A DNA stretch of 17,821 nt from an uncultured Clostridia bacterium (GTDB lineage Bacteria > Bacillota > Clostridia > Christensenellales > Borkfalkiaceae): positions 1 to 17,821 of the forward strand of contig CATZIC010000042.1 of NCBI GenBank assembly GCA_958419945.1. Direction: 5' to 3'. The notes below the pieces were generated by a model. The model made no database searches. It saw nothing but the letters and a program-made list of their open reading frames with translations, and was not told where the DNA came from. Made by a program: the position numbers and the translations under genes. How positions within the stretch are numbered: position 1 is the first letter of the stretch; every line of letters begins with the position of its first letter. Shown here piece after piece: positions 5,780 through 12,745 of this stretch.

Positions 5780-6691
5780 TTACTTACTTTCAATCGGTAA
5801 GCAAATTTCTATAAATCTTTCTTTATCCCAATTACCCTTGGGGCGCCAATGCATAATAACGACTTCCGGCGCATCAGAAAGCAGGTAACCCGAAGATGGC
5901 AGCCATTCCGTTACAATTCTTTTTCGTATATCTATATAATCACCGACAGGTCGTTTTTTCCTGTCCGTTTCAAAGACCGCACACAAAGTTTTTGGAATAA
6001 CAATTGTTTCGAAGCCTAATTTATCCATAAAATCAACGCCAGTCGTTTGCGGATTATATAGCTCATTTCTCGTCCATTCGTCAAGTTCATAGGCAATATA
6101 AAAATCATAACCATTATCATTTACCTTCGTTACAATACAATATTCTTTAGAATAATCGCACGATGCACCGATTAGTAACCATTGTTTTGCGCGTGTTGAC
6201 GAGAAAAACTCCTCTTCTTGTTTCGTGCGTTCATCGCCGTAAGGGACACCGCTGAAATGTTTTTTAAAGCCTACTAAAACGAGCTTTTCCATCTCTTTAA
6301 TTTTGTAGTTCATTTCATTGCCTCCGATCAAATCGATTTTTACGGAAAGTCTTGATAAGGAATTTAAAGAACAATTACGATTTACCTGCGAAGGTTTTAT
6401 GCCGTGAAACCTTGCAAACGCACGTGAAAAACTTTCGGGCGTGTCGTAACCGTATTTAAGAGCAACGTCGATTACTTTGACTTTATTTGACAGTAAGTCA
6501 TAACCTGCAAGCGTTAATCGACGTCTACGAATATACTCCCCAAGGGTCATACCGCAGATTATTCCAAACACTCTTTGAAAATGAAAACTTGACGAATACG
6601 CCGCTTTTGCAACCTCTTCGTAATCAATATCTTCGGTTATATGATTCTCGATATATTCAATTGCGTTTTGTATTCCTTGTACCCAATCCAT
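5780..6691 (-). CDS. AraC/XylS-type regulator with GyrI-like effector-binding domain
   Basis: A 303-residue two-domain regulator. Residues 5-105 are an AraC DNA-binding domain: DIDYEEVAKAAYSSSFHFQRVFGIICG is the first helix-turn-helix and VIDVALKYGYDTPESFSRAFARFHGIKPSQ the second, a near-perfect match to the family signature. From about residue 126 (MNYKIKEMEKLVLVGFKKHFSG) to the end is a GyrI/SOUL-type effector domain, as in Rob- and YdeE-like proteins that bind small, often cationic or amphipathic, molecules. A GGAG site precedes the ATG by about 9 nt. The gene is alone, with its own promoter, just beyond the terminator of the operon to its right. The effector and targets are unknown. Confidence 0.9.
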   Translation of the reverse strand: MDWVQGIQNAIEYIENHITEDIDYEEVAKAAYSSSFHFQRVFGIICGMTLGEYIRRRRLTLAGYDLLSNKVKVIDVALKYGYDTPESFSRAFARFHGIKPSQVNRNCSLNSLSRLSVKIDLIGGNEMNYKIKEMEKLVLVGFKKHFSGVPYGDERTKQEEEFFSSTRAKQWLLIGASCDYSKEYCIVTKVNDNGYDFYIAYELDEWTRNELYNPQTTGVDFMDKLGFETIVIPKTLCAVFETDRKKRPVGDYIDIRKRIVTEWLPSSGYLLSDAPEVVIMHWRPKGNWDKERFIEICLPIESK

Positions 6692-6765
6692 ATCTACTCC
6701 GTAATAACATTATCCTACAAAGAAGCAATAAAAACTTGACTTTTTTTGCTATTTAATGTCTGCTT

Positions 6766-6794
6766 GTTATATCACTTTATAAATAAAAAGTAAA
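6766..6794 (-). promoter_or_regulatory. Promoter of the AraC-type regulator gene
   Basis: Minus strand: TTTACT (6789-6794), 17-nt spacer, TATAAC (6766-6771). The -35 box overlaps the foot of the adjacent terminator stem, a very compact junction. Confidence 0.55.
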
Positions 6795-6834
6795 TCCGCA
6801 CCAATCACCTGTTACAGGCATTTGGTTCGGATTT
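6792..6834. terminator. Hairpin terminator, probably bidirectional
   Basis: Outer arms AAATCCG/CGGATTT with inner ACCAA/TTGGT and CCTG/CAGG pairings. Ts follow on both strands (ATTTTTC on +, ACTTTTTATTT on -). It lies about 75 nt past the FAD oxidoreductase stop and would end the 10.35-6.9 kb minus-strand operon. Confidence 0.65.
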
Positions 6835-6908
6835 ATTTTTCTTAGTCGCCTGTATTTAATTTATACAAATAAGCGGTAATGCTGTTAAAATCTCCGCGTT
6901 TAACGCTA

Positions 6909-7910
6909 TTAACGCATAAACGAAAACTTTTTTGACATACGGCCTACAAGTTGCCATTGCCTTTTCATATATTCTCTCGTTTCGGAAACGTTACACTTAT
7001 AGCGTTCTATCACGCTATTCTTGTTATTAAAGTCGGAAATAATCGCAAGCGCCGCCGAAAAGCCGCTTTCCATAGCGCACGAAATACCTTCGCCCATAGG
7101 ATTCAAAAAACCTGCGTTTTCTCCTGCCTTTAATATACCGCCTGTGCCGTAATCGATATCAAACGGCGGCGTAATACTGCGTATAATCCATTTGTCCTCT
7201 TTTAAAGTTTTGTTTATTGAAAGACCATATTTTTCTCTCATATAGGCTTCAAACGCTTCATAAAACTTTTGTATTTCCCGTTGTTCTGCGCTTGCAACGC
7301 CCAATACAATCATTTCGTCTTTGACGTTAAACCACGCATCGTAACCCGATAATTCGGGTTGCAGATAAGCATAGAAATAATGCGGATCTAAATTGATTTT
7401 TCCTTGATTATACGTTTGGTACGTAATAACGTTACGTGGTTCCTTTTTGCCGATACCGACTGCGCCCGAACAGTCAATAACGTATTTCGCCTGTTCGGTA
7501 GTTCCGTTTACGGAAACTTCGACAATCCCGTTGGTTTCATTTATAAAAGTAACGCTACACTCGTCTTTTATTTCCGTACCGGCTTTACCTGCAAGCGACA
7601 AAAGCCAATAGTCGAACTTGTCGCGCCAAATATTTAATCCACGACTTTCAAAACGATATTCCCGCCCTGAATCGTCAGTAAATATCATACCTCGATTATC
7701 AATGGGCGTACAAGTAACGGCCGTAGGGACACTACAGCCGAAGTGATTTTCGATAAAACGAATCGACTTTTCTATTAAAATGCCCGAACAACTTTTGTAT
7801 CTCGGCAATTTGCATTTTTCCAAAAGCAAAACCTTGAGTCCGTTATTCGATAACGTCCTTGCCGCAGTTGAGCCGCAAGGACCTGCGCCTATAACTATAA
7901 CGTCATACAT
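6909..7910 (-). CDS. FAD-dependent oxidoreductase, geranylgeranyl-reductase-like
   Basis: A 333-residue flavoprotein. The N-terminus has the dinucleotide fold VIVIGAGPCGSTAARTL (residues 4-20) ending in E31 after LLLEK, for FAD ribose binding. KLPRYKSCSGIL (35-45) is the substrate-channel segment typical of the geranylgeranyl reductase / halogenase-like group, and AGENAGFLNPMGEGIS (262-277) is the second FAD-contacting motif, with asparagine where many relatives have GDA(A/G)G. These enzymes reduce double bonds in isoprenoids or oxidise aromatic or lipid substrates; here the substrate is unknown. The AGGA ribosome site is shared with the TAG stop of a 30-residue upstream ORF. It is the last gene of the minus-strand cluster. 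Confidence 0.83.
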   Translation of the reverse strand: MYDVIVIGAGPCGSTAARTLSNNGLKVLLLEKCKLPRYKSCSGILIEKSIRFIENHFGCSVPTAVTCTPIDNRGMIFTDDSGREYRFESRGLNIWRDKFDYWLLSLAGKAGTEIKDECSVTFINETNGIVEVSVNGTTEQAKYVIDCSGAVGIGKKEPRNVITYQTYNQGKINLDPHYFYAYLQPELSGYDAWFNVKDEMIVLGVASAEQREIQKFYEAFEAYMREKYGLSINKTLKEDKWIIRSITPPFDIDYGTGGILKAGENAGFLNPMGEGISCAMESGFSAALAIISDFNNKNSVIERYKCNVSETREYMKRQWQLVGRMSKKFSFMR

Positions 7911-7919
7911 AATTTATTC

Positions 7920-8012
7920 CTAAATGCTTTTACAACTTATAAAAATTAACTGTTTGTCGTACAGTGAAAACACCGCATTTTTTGCTTTTTCGTTTCTATA
8001 TATGGATTTCAT
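7920..8012 (-). pseudogene. 30-residue ORF, probable remnant of an alpha/beta-hydrolase N-terminus
   Basis: A well-placed ribosome site (GAGGTAAG, 4 nt before ATG) starts a 30-residue reading frame, MKSIYRNEKAKNAVFSLYDK and on, ending at a TAG that overlaps the ribosome site of the FAD oxidoreductase gene. The first 20 residues look like the N-terminus I know from Clostridia/Bacillus alpha/beta hydrolases (MKSI-x-x-x-E-x-x-K...LYD). The remaining ten residues do not resemble them, and the catalytic core is absent. The simplest reading is a gene whose body was deleted, leaving the start and a stop that still couples translation to the next gene. It could also be a genuine short leader peptide. 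Confidence 0.5.
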
Positions 8013-8039
8013 ATACTTACCTCTTCGGTAAATTGTAAT

Positions 8040-8630
8040 TTAGTTTTTATCAAAATTTTTATAAACAAATTTAACTATGACTTTATTGAGAAAATAACAC
8101 CCATAAGCGATAGCTATACTGCCTAATGCGCCGCCGATTACAATGGCTGTCATTATGCCTGCACCCATTTGATTTGGGTCAAGAAATGAATGTATAAAAT
8201 CTTGGGAAATTATGCCGTGAATTTGTGAGAACAAATAATAAACGGCAAGCGGAATACAATCAAGCGGAACAAATCGCAATTTACACTCTTGTTTTGTTAA
8301 AAATAGTGTGTAAGCCATAGATAACAAAGGGTTTAACAAATGTAAAAATAGAAAACTTTCGTGAAATCCTTGTTGAAAAATTATTGAACCCAGCATTACT
8401 ATAATTAAAAGTGTCGAAGGAACAAGAAATAGTAATTGTGGAATTTTTACTTTTGCTAAAATCAAAATTCCACTGATTATATAAAATATACCGCTAAAAA
8501 AATTACTGATAAAAGTAAGTTCCAAGCCAAATCCCTGCCATTCTAAACAGGATAAGATAACGAAAAATACTCCCAAAATAACAGCGGCTATACCGGAAAT
8601 TATATTATGGATTTTCGATATTTTTTTCAT
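8040..8630 (-). CDS. Hypothetical integral membrane protein
   Basis: A 196-residue hydrophobic protein that I do not recognise. About five or six membrane segments are visible: roughly residues 10-30 (IISGIAAVILGVFFVILSCL), 40-59, 65-86, 93-112, 122-142 and 156-185. A basic N-terminus (MKKISKIHN) and a lysine-rich end (KFVYKNFDKN) suggest both termini are cytoplasmic. A GGAG ribosome site lies 10 nt before the ATG. It is embedded in the minus-strand cluster, 38 nt after the metallo-hydrolase and 27 nt before the truncated ORF. No transport or enzyme motif is evident. Confidence 0.75.
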   Translation of the reverse strand: MKKISKIHNIISGIAAVILGVFFVILSCLEWQGFGLELTFISNFFSGIFYIISGILILAKVKIPQLLFLVPSTLLIIVMLGSIIFQQGFHESFLFLHLLNPLLSMAYTLFLTKQECKLRFVPLDCIPLAVYYLFSQIHGIISQDFIHSFLDPNQMGAGIMTAIVIGGALGSIAIAYGCYFLNKVIVKFVYKNFDKN

Positions 8631-8668
8631 AAACTATTTTCTCCGCTAAATTCCCTATCTTAATTTCA

Positions 8669-9427
8669 TTATAGCCAAACCGCAAAGTCGCCGTAATCGA
8701 AAGTTCCTGCACCGTGGTGCAAATTGCCTTGGGATTTCAGTTCACGAAAGGCATTTCTCATTCTTACCGCAATTTCAGGCTTAATATCCAATGAGTGGTG
8801 TGCGGGAAACACCCTTTTTGCGGGAAGCGCCGCAACAATTTCCAAAGAATGCAAATAGGCTTCGGGATCGGTTGACGGGTAATAAGCGAACAGCGTACCC
8901 TTATATATCAAGTCGCCCGTAAAGATATAACCGCGCTCTTCCCAAAAACAAAGATGCCCGGGCGAATGTCCCGGCGTATGCATAGCTTGTATCTTTCTAT
9001 TACCTAAATCGATAACCTCGCCACCGTCGAGTATTTTTGTCGGCGTTCCTTGAAAAAGCTCATAAGTGCTTACGTCAAAGCCATCGGGCAAGTCGCAACT
9101 ATCAGCGACCATATCACGAACGTTTTTAATGGACAACGGAAATTTGCCGTTTAACCAATCTAATTCCGCTCTATGGGCATAGAAATCGGTAAAGTATTTG
9201 TGCCCGCCGATATGATCCCAATGAATATGCGTAGAAATGGCGATAACGGGCTTATAGGTCAACTTTTTGACCTGCTCGTAAATATTGCAAATGCCGAGTC
9301 CGGTATCAATCAAAAGACAACGCTCACTACCGATTAGAAGATAACAGTGGGTTTCTTCGGGGTGTCTGTATTCGCTTATGATATACGTCGTATCGTCTAT
9401 TTTGTCAATCGTAAACCAATCACTCAT
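8669..9427 (-). CDS. Metallo-beta-lactamase-fold hydrolase
   Basis: A 252-residue cytosolic metallohydrolase. Visible motifs: LLIDTGLG (38-45), the zinc site THIHWDHIGGH with H67, H69, D71 and H72, HTPGHSPGH with ligand H154 (150-158), FTGD with bridging D172, and FPAHH with H210. Family members hydrolyse thioesters, phosphodiesters, lactones and similar bonds; the substrate is open. The start overlaps the GNAT stop by 8 nt (AAGGA site inside the GNAT gene), so the two are coupled. A copy of the R25 repeat lies at 9244-9268, exactly where the protein reads KKLTYKPVI, a segment that normally precedes the THxHxDH strand in relatives, so the repeat copy appears to be part of functional coding sequence. 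Confidence 0.88.
   Translation of the reverse strand: MSDWFTIDKIDDTTYIISEYRHPEETHCYLLIGSERCLLIDTGLGICNIYEQVKKLTYKPVIAISTHIHWDHIGGHKYFTDFYAHRAELDWLNGKFPLSIKNVRDMVADSCDLPDGFDVSTYELFQGTPTKILDGGEVIDLGNRKIQAMHTPGHSPGHLCFWEERGYIFTGDLIYKGTLFAYYPSTDPEAYLHSLEIVAALPAKRVFPAHHSLDIKPEIAVRMRNAFRELKSQGNLHHGAGTFDYGDFAVWL
9244..9268 (-). repeat. R25 dispersed repeat, copy 4 (inside the metallo-hydrolase gene)
   Basis: On the coding strand: AAAAAGT, TGA, CCTATAAGCCCGTTA. It is identical to copy 3 over the last 15 bases and differs at the three variable positions. It is read in frame as KKLTYKPV and continues into the zinc-binding motif. Confidence 0.7.
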
Positions 9428-10070
9428 TACTTGAGTTCCTTATTTTATAAAGTATATGCCAAACGTCATTACCCGTAAAGCCACATTTTCTATATAACTT
9501 TTCGGGGTTCGTTGGGTTTTGCACTTTTCCCGACACGGTTGCGAATTTGGCCTGTCCTTGCGCCTTTGAAAGCAAATAGTTTACAATAAATTGCCCGTAG
9601 CCACGCCCACGGCAGGACGGAATAACCTGTATCCATTCCAAAATCACTTCGCCGATTTCTTGATCGTAATCGCCTATTCCGCAACCTACGTAAGCGCCCG
9701 TTTTGTCTTTTACAAGTACCCACAAATCGGGACTGAATACCGGCGTTTTACGGTAACTTTCCAACTGCTTCTCTGTAACCGACAGGTCGCTATAACTTTT
9801 ATTGATAATTTCAACGAATATATCAAGCATATCGGAAGTGCCGACGATAAGGTCTATATCTTCCCTATGCGGCTTCCGTACCCCTTTCAAATCGTGATAT
9901 AGTCTGAAATATGGTTCGTCGTTATACCCGACAAAATCCGCTTCGTTATACTCGCTGTCATGCACGATTTTCATATGGTCGGGAAGCTTTATATTTTTTT
10001 GTTTCCAATATGGAATACTCGATAAGCGGCAAGGATCTTTAAGATAATCGTCTAATAGTACCATAATCAC
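9420..10070 (-). CDS. GNAT family N-acetyltransferase
   Basis: A 216-residue protein with a GNAT acetyl-CoA site: EVILEWIQVIPSCRGRGYGQFIVNYLL (141-167), where RGRGYG (154-159) is the pyrophosphate-binding loop, followed by NPEKLYRKCGFTG near the C-terminus. The first 75 residues (DYLKDPCRLSSIPYWK and on) form a family-specific N-terminal extension. The longest frame begins with GTG at 10070; an ATG two codons later (10064) is an equally possible start, as neither has a good ribosome site. It lies 28 nt after the TfoX-C-like gene and overlaps the metallo-hydrolase gene. The acceptor substrate is unknown. Confidence 0.85.
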   Translation of the reverse strand: MIMVLLDDYLKDPCRLSSIPYWKQKNIKLPDHMKIVHDSEYNEADFVGYNDEPYFRLYHDLKGVRKPHREDIDLIVGTSDMLDIFVEIINKSYSDLSVTEKQLESYRKTPVFSPDLWVLVKDKTGAYVGCGIGDYDQEIGEVILEWIQVIPSCRGRGYGQFIVNYLLSKAQGQAKFATVSGKVQNPTNPEKLYRKCGFTGNDVWHILYKIRNSSNE

Positions 10071-10098
10071 ATTTTCGGCATGGCGGCGTTACACACCA

Positions 10099-10353
10099 TT
10101 ATTTTAACGAGTCGCTGAACTTTTTCAAGTCGGCTTTCGTATTTTCGGAAAGGCAATTAAACTCTACGTTTTGAATTGCCCCTTCTAGCGTATATAAATG
10201 GACCAAACACACCTGCGGATATTTAATTTTCAGCCTGATAAAGGCTTCCTTGGCGACTAACTCTATAAGTTCTTCTGCGGTGTTTATTTCCACGCTTTTA
10301 AGTTTATTTGCCATTTCTTTGCCGATGTTCGGCATGGTCGTTAAGTCTGACAT
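10099..10353 (-). CDS. TfoX C-terminal-domain-like helix-hairpin-helix protein
   Basis: An 84-residue protein that corresponds to the stand-alone C-terminal domain of TfoX/Sxy-like proteins: an HhH motif TMPNIGKEMANKLKSVEI (residues 6-23), then TAEELIELVAKEAFIRLK and the conserved LYTLEGAIQNVEF-x-x-LSENTKADLK end. The family name comes from a competence regulator, but solitary TfoX_C proteins are common in Clostridia and their role is unproven; nucleic-acid contact by the HhH is plausible. The ribosome site is AGGT about 9 nt upstream. It is the first gene of the minus-strand cluster, with an R25 repeat 41 nt upstream of its start. Confidence 0.82.
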   Translation of the reverse strand: MSDLTTMPNIGKEMANKLKSVEINTAEELIELVAKEAFIRLKIKYPQVCLVHLYTLEGAIQNVEFNCLSENTKADLKKFSDSLK

Positions 10354-10393
10354 TGATTATTACCTGCTTTATAAAAAATTGAAAAAATACAAT

Positions 10394-10418
10394 TAACGGG
10401 CTTATAGCCCAACTTTTT
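10394..10418 (-). repeat. R25 dispersed repeat, copy 5
   Basis: Minus strand: AAAAAGT, TGG, GCTATAAGCCCGTTA. The variable bases here complete a GGGCT-ATA-AGCCC mini-palindrome. It is in the leader or promoter region of the TfoX-C-like gene. I found no clear -35/-10 pair for that operon elsewhere in the gap. Confidence 0.75.
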
Positions 10419-10556
10419 GAGTTTTAAGTGTGGAATTGTCGCTTTGCGTACTAAAATATTCACTTTAAATCCTTACACCCATGCGACGAAGTCGTGCTTC
10501 ATTAGCGATAGCGACTTCATTTTTCATAAGCGTTGCGGCTTTATTTGCCGTAGGCA

Positions 10557-11648
10557 CTATTCCGCCCATATTATGGAAAGGTATACGGGGGAAATCAGGC
10601 CGTTACCGGCGGGGTATTTTAAATTTTTTCCTTTGCCGAGAGTTGTTTTGTTAATGAGTGTACGCTCGTAGTATTTTTCACCTCTTTTCTCGCCTGTCAT
10701 AACGGTATACTCTTCTTCAATTACCACGTATTCGCAATTTTCACCGGCGGTTAAGGTATCCGAACGGTTTTTACCTGTGAAATCTGTTGACTTTAACAGT
10801 TGATTGTTTTTATCGTATTCCAAAACCTTGACAGCCGTAAGGTAATCAATGTACTCAAACTTTATAGTAACTTTCGAGTTGTACGTCGCCTCGTATTCCT
10901 TGCCTTGAGCGGTATATAGTGTTTGTGATAAATTCTGCGTATTTGTAGTAGCGCTTATTCCTATGCCGCCAAGTGTGTAACCTGCACCATTCAAAACGGA
11001 ACATTCCCTTGTTTGAGCGTCATAATATACCCAATCCACAGAAGCGACGGCATCAAGCATTTCATAGGTATAATACAGCGTACTTTCAAGTTCAAATTCC
11101 TTTAATCCCCAAACTGAATCACAGGATTCCGCAGTTTTTCCGTCAGCGAAAACGTCTGCCCCCTCGTTCGAAGTAAACACGTCCAAATTATTTTCTTCGT
11201 CGTGATAAAAATAATAGTAATTTGCAACGGCTTCGGGGCTTTGAAATTCCTTACTTAATTCCTCTATCGGCTCGCCGTCCTTTGAAAAAGTAAGATAAAA
11301 GCCGGTAAGTAAAGGTTCGCCAAAATCCTTTTTGTTTTCAATCCGCAATACGGCGGATTTATTCGGCATCGTGAACGTGAATGCGTAAAAATCGTACTGA
11401 CTGCTTTTCGCCCTTGCTAAAGGCAGTAAATCAAGATACGCAACCGTATTTTCGTTCGGTGTGATTTTTACCTTTACAGTAACTTCTTCACCCGCTTTGT
11501 AACCGCCTTTTAGGTCCTCATACAAAAGTTCACTGCCGGTTACGGATAGGCTGTATAGTTCTTCGTTAGCGCACCCCGTAAACGAAAAACAGGCGGTTAG
11601 AATCGTTATTGCTAAAACTGCCGAAAGACATTTGGAAATCGGTTTCAT
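10557..11648 (-). CDS. Hypothetical secreted lipoprotein
   Basis: A 363-residue exported protein. The N-terminus is a clear type II signal peptide: basic MKPISKC, hydrophobic LSAVLAITILTACFSF, then lipobox FTGC with C26 as the lipidated residue. The mature part is rich in beta-strand-like segments and acidic residues (EELYSLSVTGSELLYEDLKGGYKAGEEVTVKVKI near its start suggests an Ig-like or beta-sandwich fold), with many tyrosines and no catalytic motif I recognise. It should be anchored on the outer face of the membrane. An AGGAGC site lies 10 nt before the ATG and a good promoter lies just upstream. It is transcribed alone. Function unknown. Confidence 0.82.
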   Translation of the reverse strand: MKPISKCLSAVLAITILTACFSFTGCANEELYSLSVTGSELLYEDLKGGYKAGEEVTVKVKITPNENTVAYLDLLPLARAKSSQYDFYAFTFTMPNKSAVLRIENKKDFGEPLLTGFYLTFSKDGEPIEELSKEFQSPEAVANYYYFYHDEENNLDVFTSNEGADVFADGKTAESCDSVWGLKEFELESTLYYTYEMLDAVASVDWVYYDAQTRECSVLNGAGYTLGGIGISATTNTQNLSQTLYTAQGKEYEATYNSKVTIKFEYIDYLTAVKVLEYDKNNQLLKSTDFTGKNRSDTLTAGENCEYVVIEEEYTVMTGEKRGEKYYERTLINKTTLGKGKNLKYPAGNGLISPVYLSIIWAE

Positions 11649-11683
11649 AAGTTACTTTGCTCCTGAAATAATTTGGCATACTT

Positions 11684-11712
11684 ATTATACTATATGAAAA
11701 GAATAAAATCAA
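11684..11712 (-). promoter_or_regulatory. Promoter of the lipoprotein gene
   Basis: Minus strand: TTGATT (11707-11712), 17-nt spacer, TATAAT (11684-11689), giving a leader of about 28 nt before the ATG. Confidence 0.75.
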
Positions 11713-11820
11713 CTTTATGGTAGCGCTATACTTCTTTAATTTGCAGTGCATATCATATGCCGTTTTCGATAATATTTGTCAAGTTTCGATTTTCTTTTTC
11801 ATTCCGTATTTTTGTCATTT

Positions 11821-11829
11821 TGATATAAT
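11821..11829 (+). promoter_or_regulatory. Extended -10 element (TGATATAAT) pointing to the + strand
   Basis: TG, one base, TATAAT is a perfect extended -10, with no good -35 upstream. Only about 40 nt separate the predicted start from the terminator hairpin at 11850-11876. No ORF lies between. Confidence 0.35.
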
Positions 11830-11849
11830 CAATTCAACAATAAAATTTT

Positions 11850-11876
11850 ACCGCCGAAAAGATCGGCGGTTTTTTA
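11850..11876. terminator. Rho-independent terminator hairpin
   Basis: 8-bp stem ACCGCCGA/TCGGCGGT with a 5-nt loop AAAGA. The T-run (TTTTTT) is on the + strand; on the minus strand AAAATTTT follows. It lies 20 nt past the stop of the small minus-strand gene, so it may serve that gene despite the better + strand tail. Confidence 0.7.
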
Positions 11877-11890
11877 ATAATCAAAATGTG

Positions 11891-12100
11891 TTATACAACT
11901 TCCGTTACTGTAAGTTGAAATGTCTGTCCGTTCATTTTCATAAGTATACCGGAATCGTTTTGCAAAAAAGATCCATTAAAGTAATCGTTAAGCAAAAGAT
12001 TAATTTCCATTACTAAGTCAAGTGAATTTATCACCTCCGAAGCGACAACTTCTTTTTGCGCACTACTCATTTCGGTTTGCTTATTATGGTTTATTTCCAT
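11891..12100 (-). CDS. Small acidic protein of unknown function
   Basis: A 69-residue protein (MEINHNKQTEMSSAQKEV and on) that I do not recognise. The central part, VINSLDLVMEINLLLNDYF, is an amphipathic helix with leucine spacing, and the end (ILMKMNGQTFQLTVTEVV) looks like two strands. It is acidic, with no signal peptide, no cysteine and no membrane segment. A very strong GGGAGGT ribosome site and a promoter with a perfect -10 support real expression. It is divergent from the double-HTH Xre regulator, and their shared intergenic region carries an inverted-repeat operator, so the regulator likely controls it. A role as a partner or anti-regulator of the Xre protein is possible but unproven. 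Confidence 0.7.
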   Translation of the reverse strand: MEINHNKQTEMSSAQKEVVASEVINSLDLVMEINLLLNDYFNGSFLQNDSGILMKMNGQTFQLTVTEVV

Positions 12101-12153
12101 AACTTTTTACCTCCCATAAAATTTTCACTTTCACACCTATTATGTGTACTTAT

Positions 12154-12206
12154 ATTATACTCTCCCAATGGTGCACGTTGCAACAAAAAAGCGCACAAAT
12201 GGGAGA
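12154..12206. promoter_or_regulatory. Divergent promoter region with a long-spaced inverted-repeat operator
   Basis: Minus-strand promoter: TTGCAA (12178-12183), 18-nt spacer, TATAAT (12154-12159). Overlaid on it is an inverted repeat, TCTCCCA-NNN-GTGC (12161-12174) and GCAC-NNN-TGGGAGA (12193-12206), with 18 nt between. Each arm has two conserved blocks, a plausible pair of sites for a protein with two helix-turn-helix domains. A clear -10/-35 for the + strand gene was not found. Confidence 0.6.
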
Positions 12207-12234
12207 TAATTAATTGTAGAAAAAGGACTATTTT

Positions 12235-12678
12235 ATGGATAATTTGTCGAAATTCTCGGAAATGCTCGATTCTTTTATGTTCGAGCAGGAATTAAATATT
12301 ACTAAGCTTTCGCAAAAAACAGGTATCGACGCAACCACTATCGGGCGGTATTTGCACGCGCGCTACACCCCTACCGTTGAAAATCTTGTAAAGATTGCAA
12401 ACCATTTTAACTGTTCTACAGATTACCTTTTGGGACGGGAAACAGAAAACCTTTCGCACACCTTTTATCCTTGCCCGCCATTTTGCGAGCAACTTAAAGT
12501 TTTGAAAGAGCACTTCAACTGCCCGTGGTGGCATTTTTATAAAACCACACACGTTTCAAGTTCCCGTTTTTATGAATGGAAAAACGGCAAACGAACCCCT
12601 TCCCTCGATTGCGTTATAATGCTTGCCGACGGCTTTGACTGCAGTGTGGATTTTATTATCGGAAGGACAAAATCTTGA
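12235..12678 (+). CDS. Xre-type regulator with two tandem HTH domains
   Basis: A 147-residue protein made of two Cro/CI-type helix-turn-helix domains. Domain 1 is about residues 8-68: LNITKLSQKTGIDATTIGRYLHARYTPTVENLVKIANHF, ending CSTDYLLGR. Domain 2 is about 85-144: LKEHFNCPWWHFYKTTHVSSSRFYEWKNGKRTPSLDCVIMLADGFDCSVDFIIGR. Both end in the same (D/V)(Y/F)(L/I)(L/I)GR motif, showing internal duplication, although domain 2 has an unusual Trp-rich second helix (PWWHFYKTT). AAGGA lies 7 nt before the ATG. No effector domain is present. It probably binds the two-block inverted repeat just upstream and regulates itself and the divergent small gene. A terminator follows directly. Confidence 0.85.
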   Translation: MDNLSKFSEMLDSFMFEQELNITKLSQKTGIDATTIGRYLHARYTPTVENLVKIANHFNCSTDYLLGRETENLSHTFYPCPPFCEQLKVLKEHFNCPWWHFYKTTHVSSSRFYEWKNGKRTPSLDCVIMLADGFDCSVDFIIGRTKS

Positions 12679-12694
12679 TTTTAAAAGATAGATA

Positions 12695-12722
12695 AAAACA
12701 GCCCTGTACGGGCTGTTTTTTT
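12695..12722 (+). terminator. Terminator of the Xre regulator gene
   Basis: AAAACAGCCC / GGGCTGTTTT, a 10-bp stem with TGTAC loop, followed by TTT; it starts 17 nt past the stop codon. Confidence 0.9.
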
Positions 12723-12745
12723 GTACTGATAAACAAAAAGTATGA

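Noticed and set aside
10473..10528. GAAGTCG/CGACTTC repeats after the lipoprotein gene as a terminator
   Set aside because: Arms are imperfect and the T-run is on the strand opposite to the gene; no confident structure.
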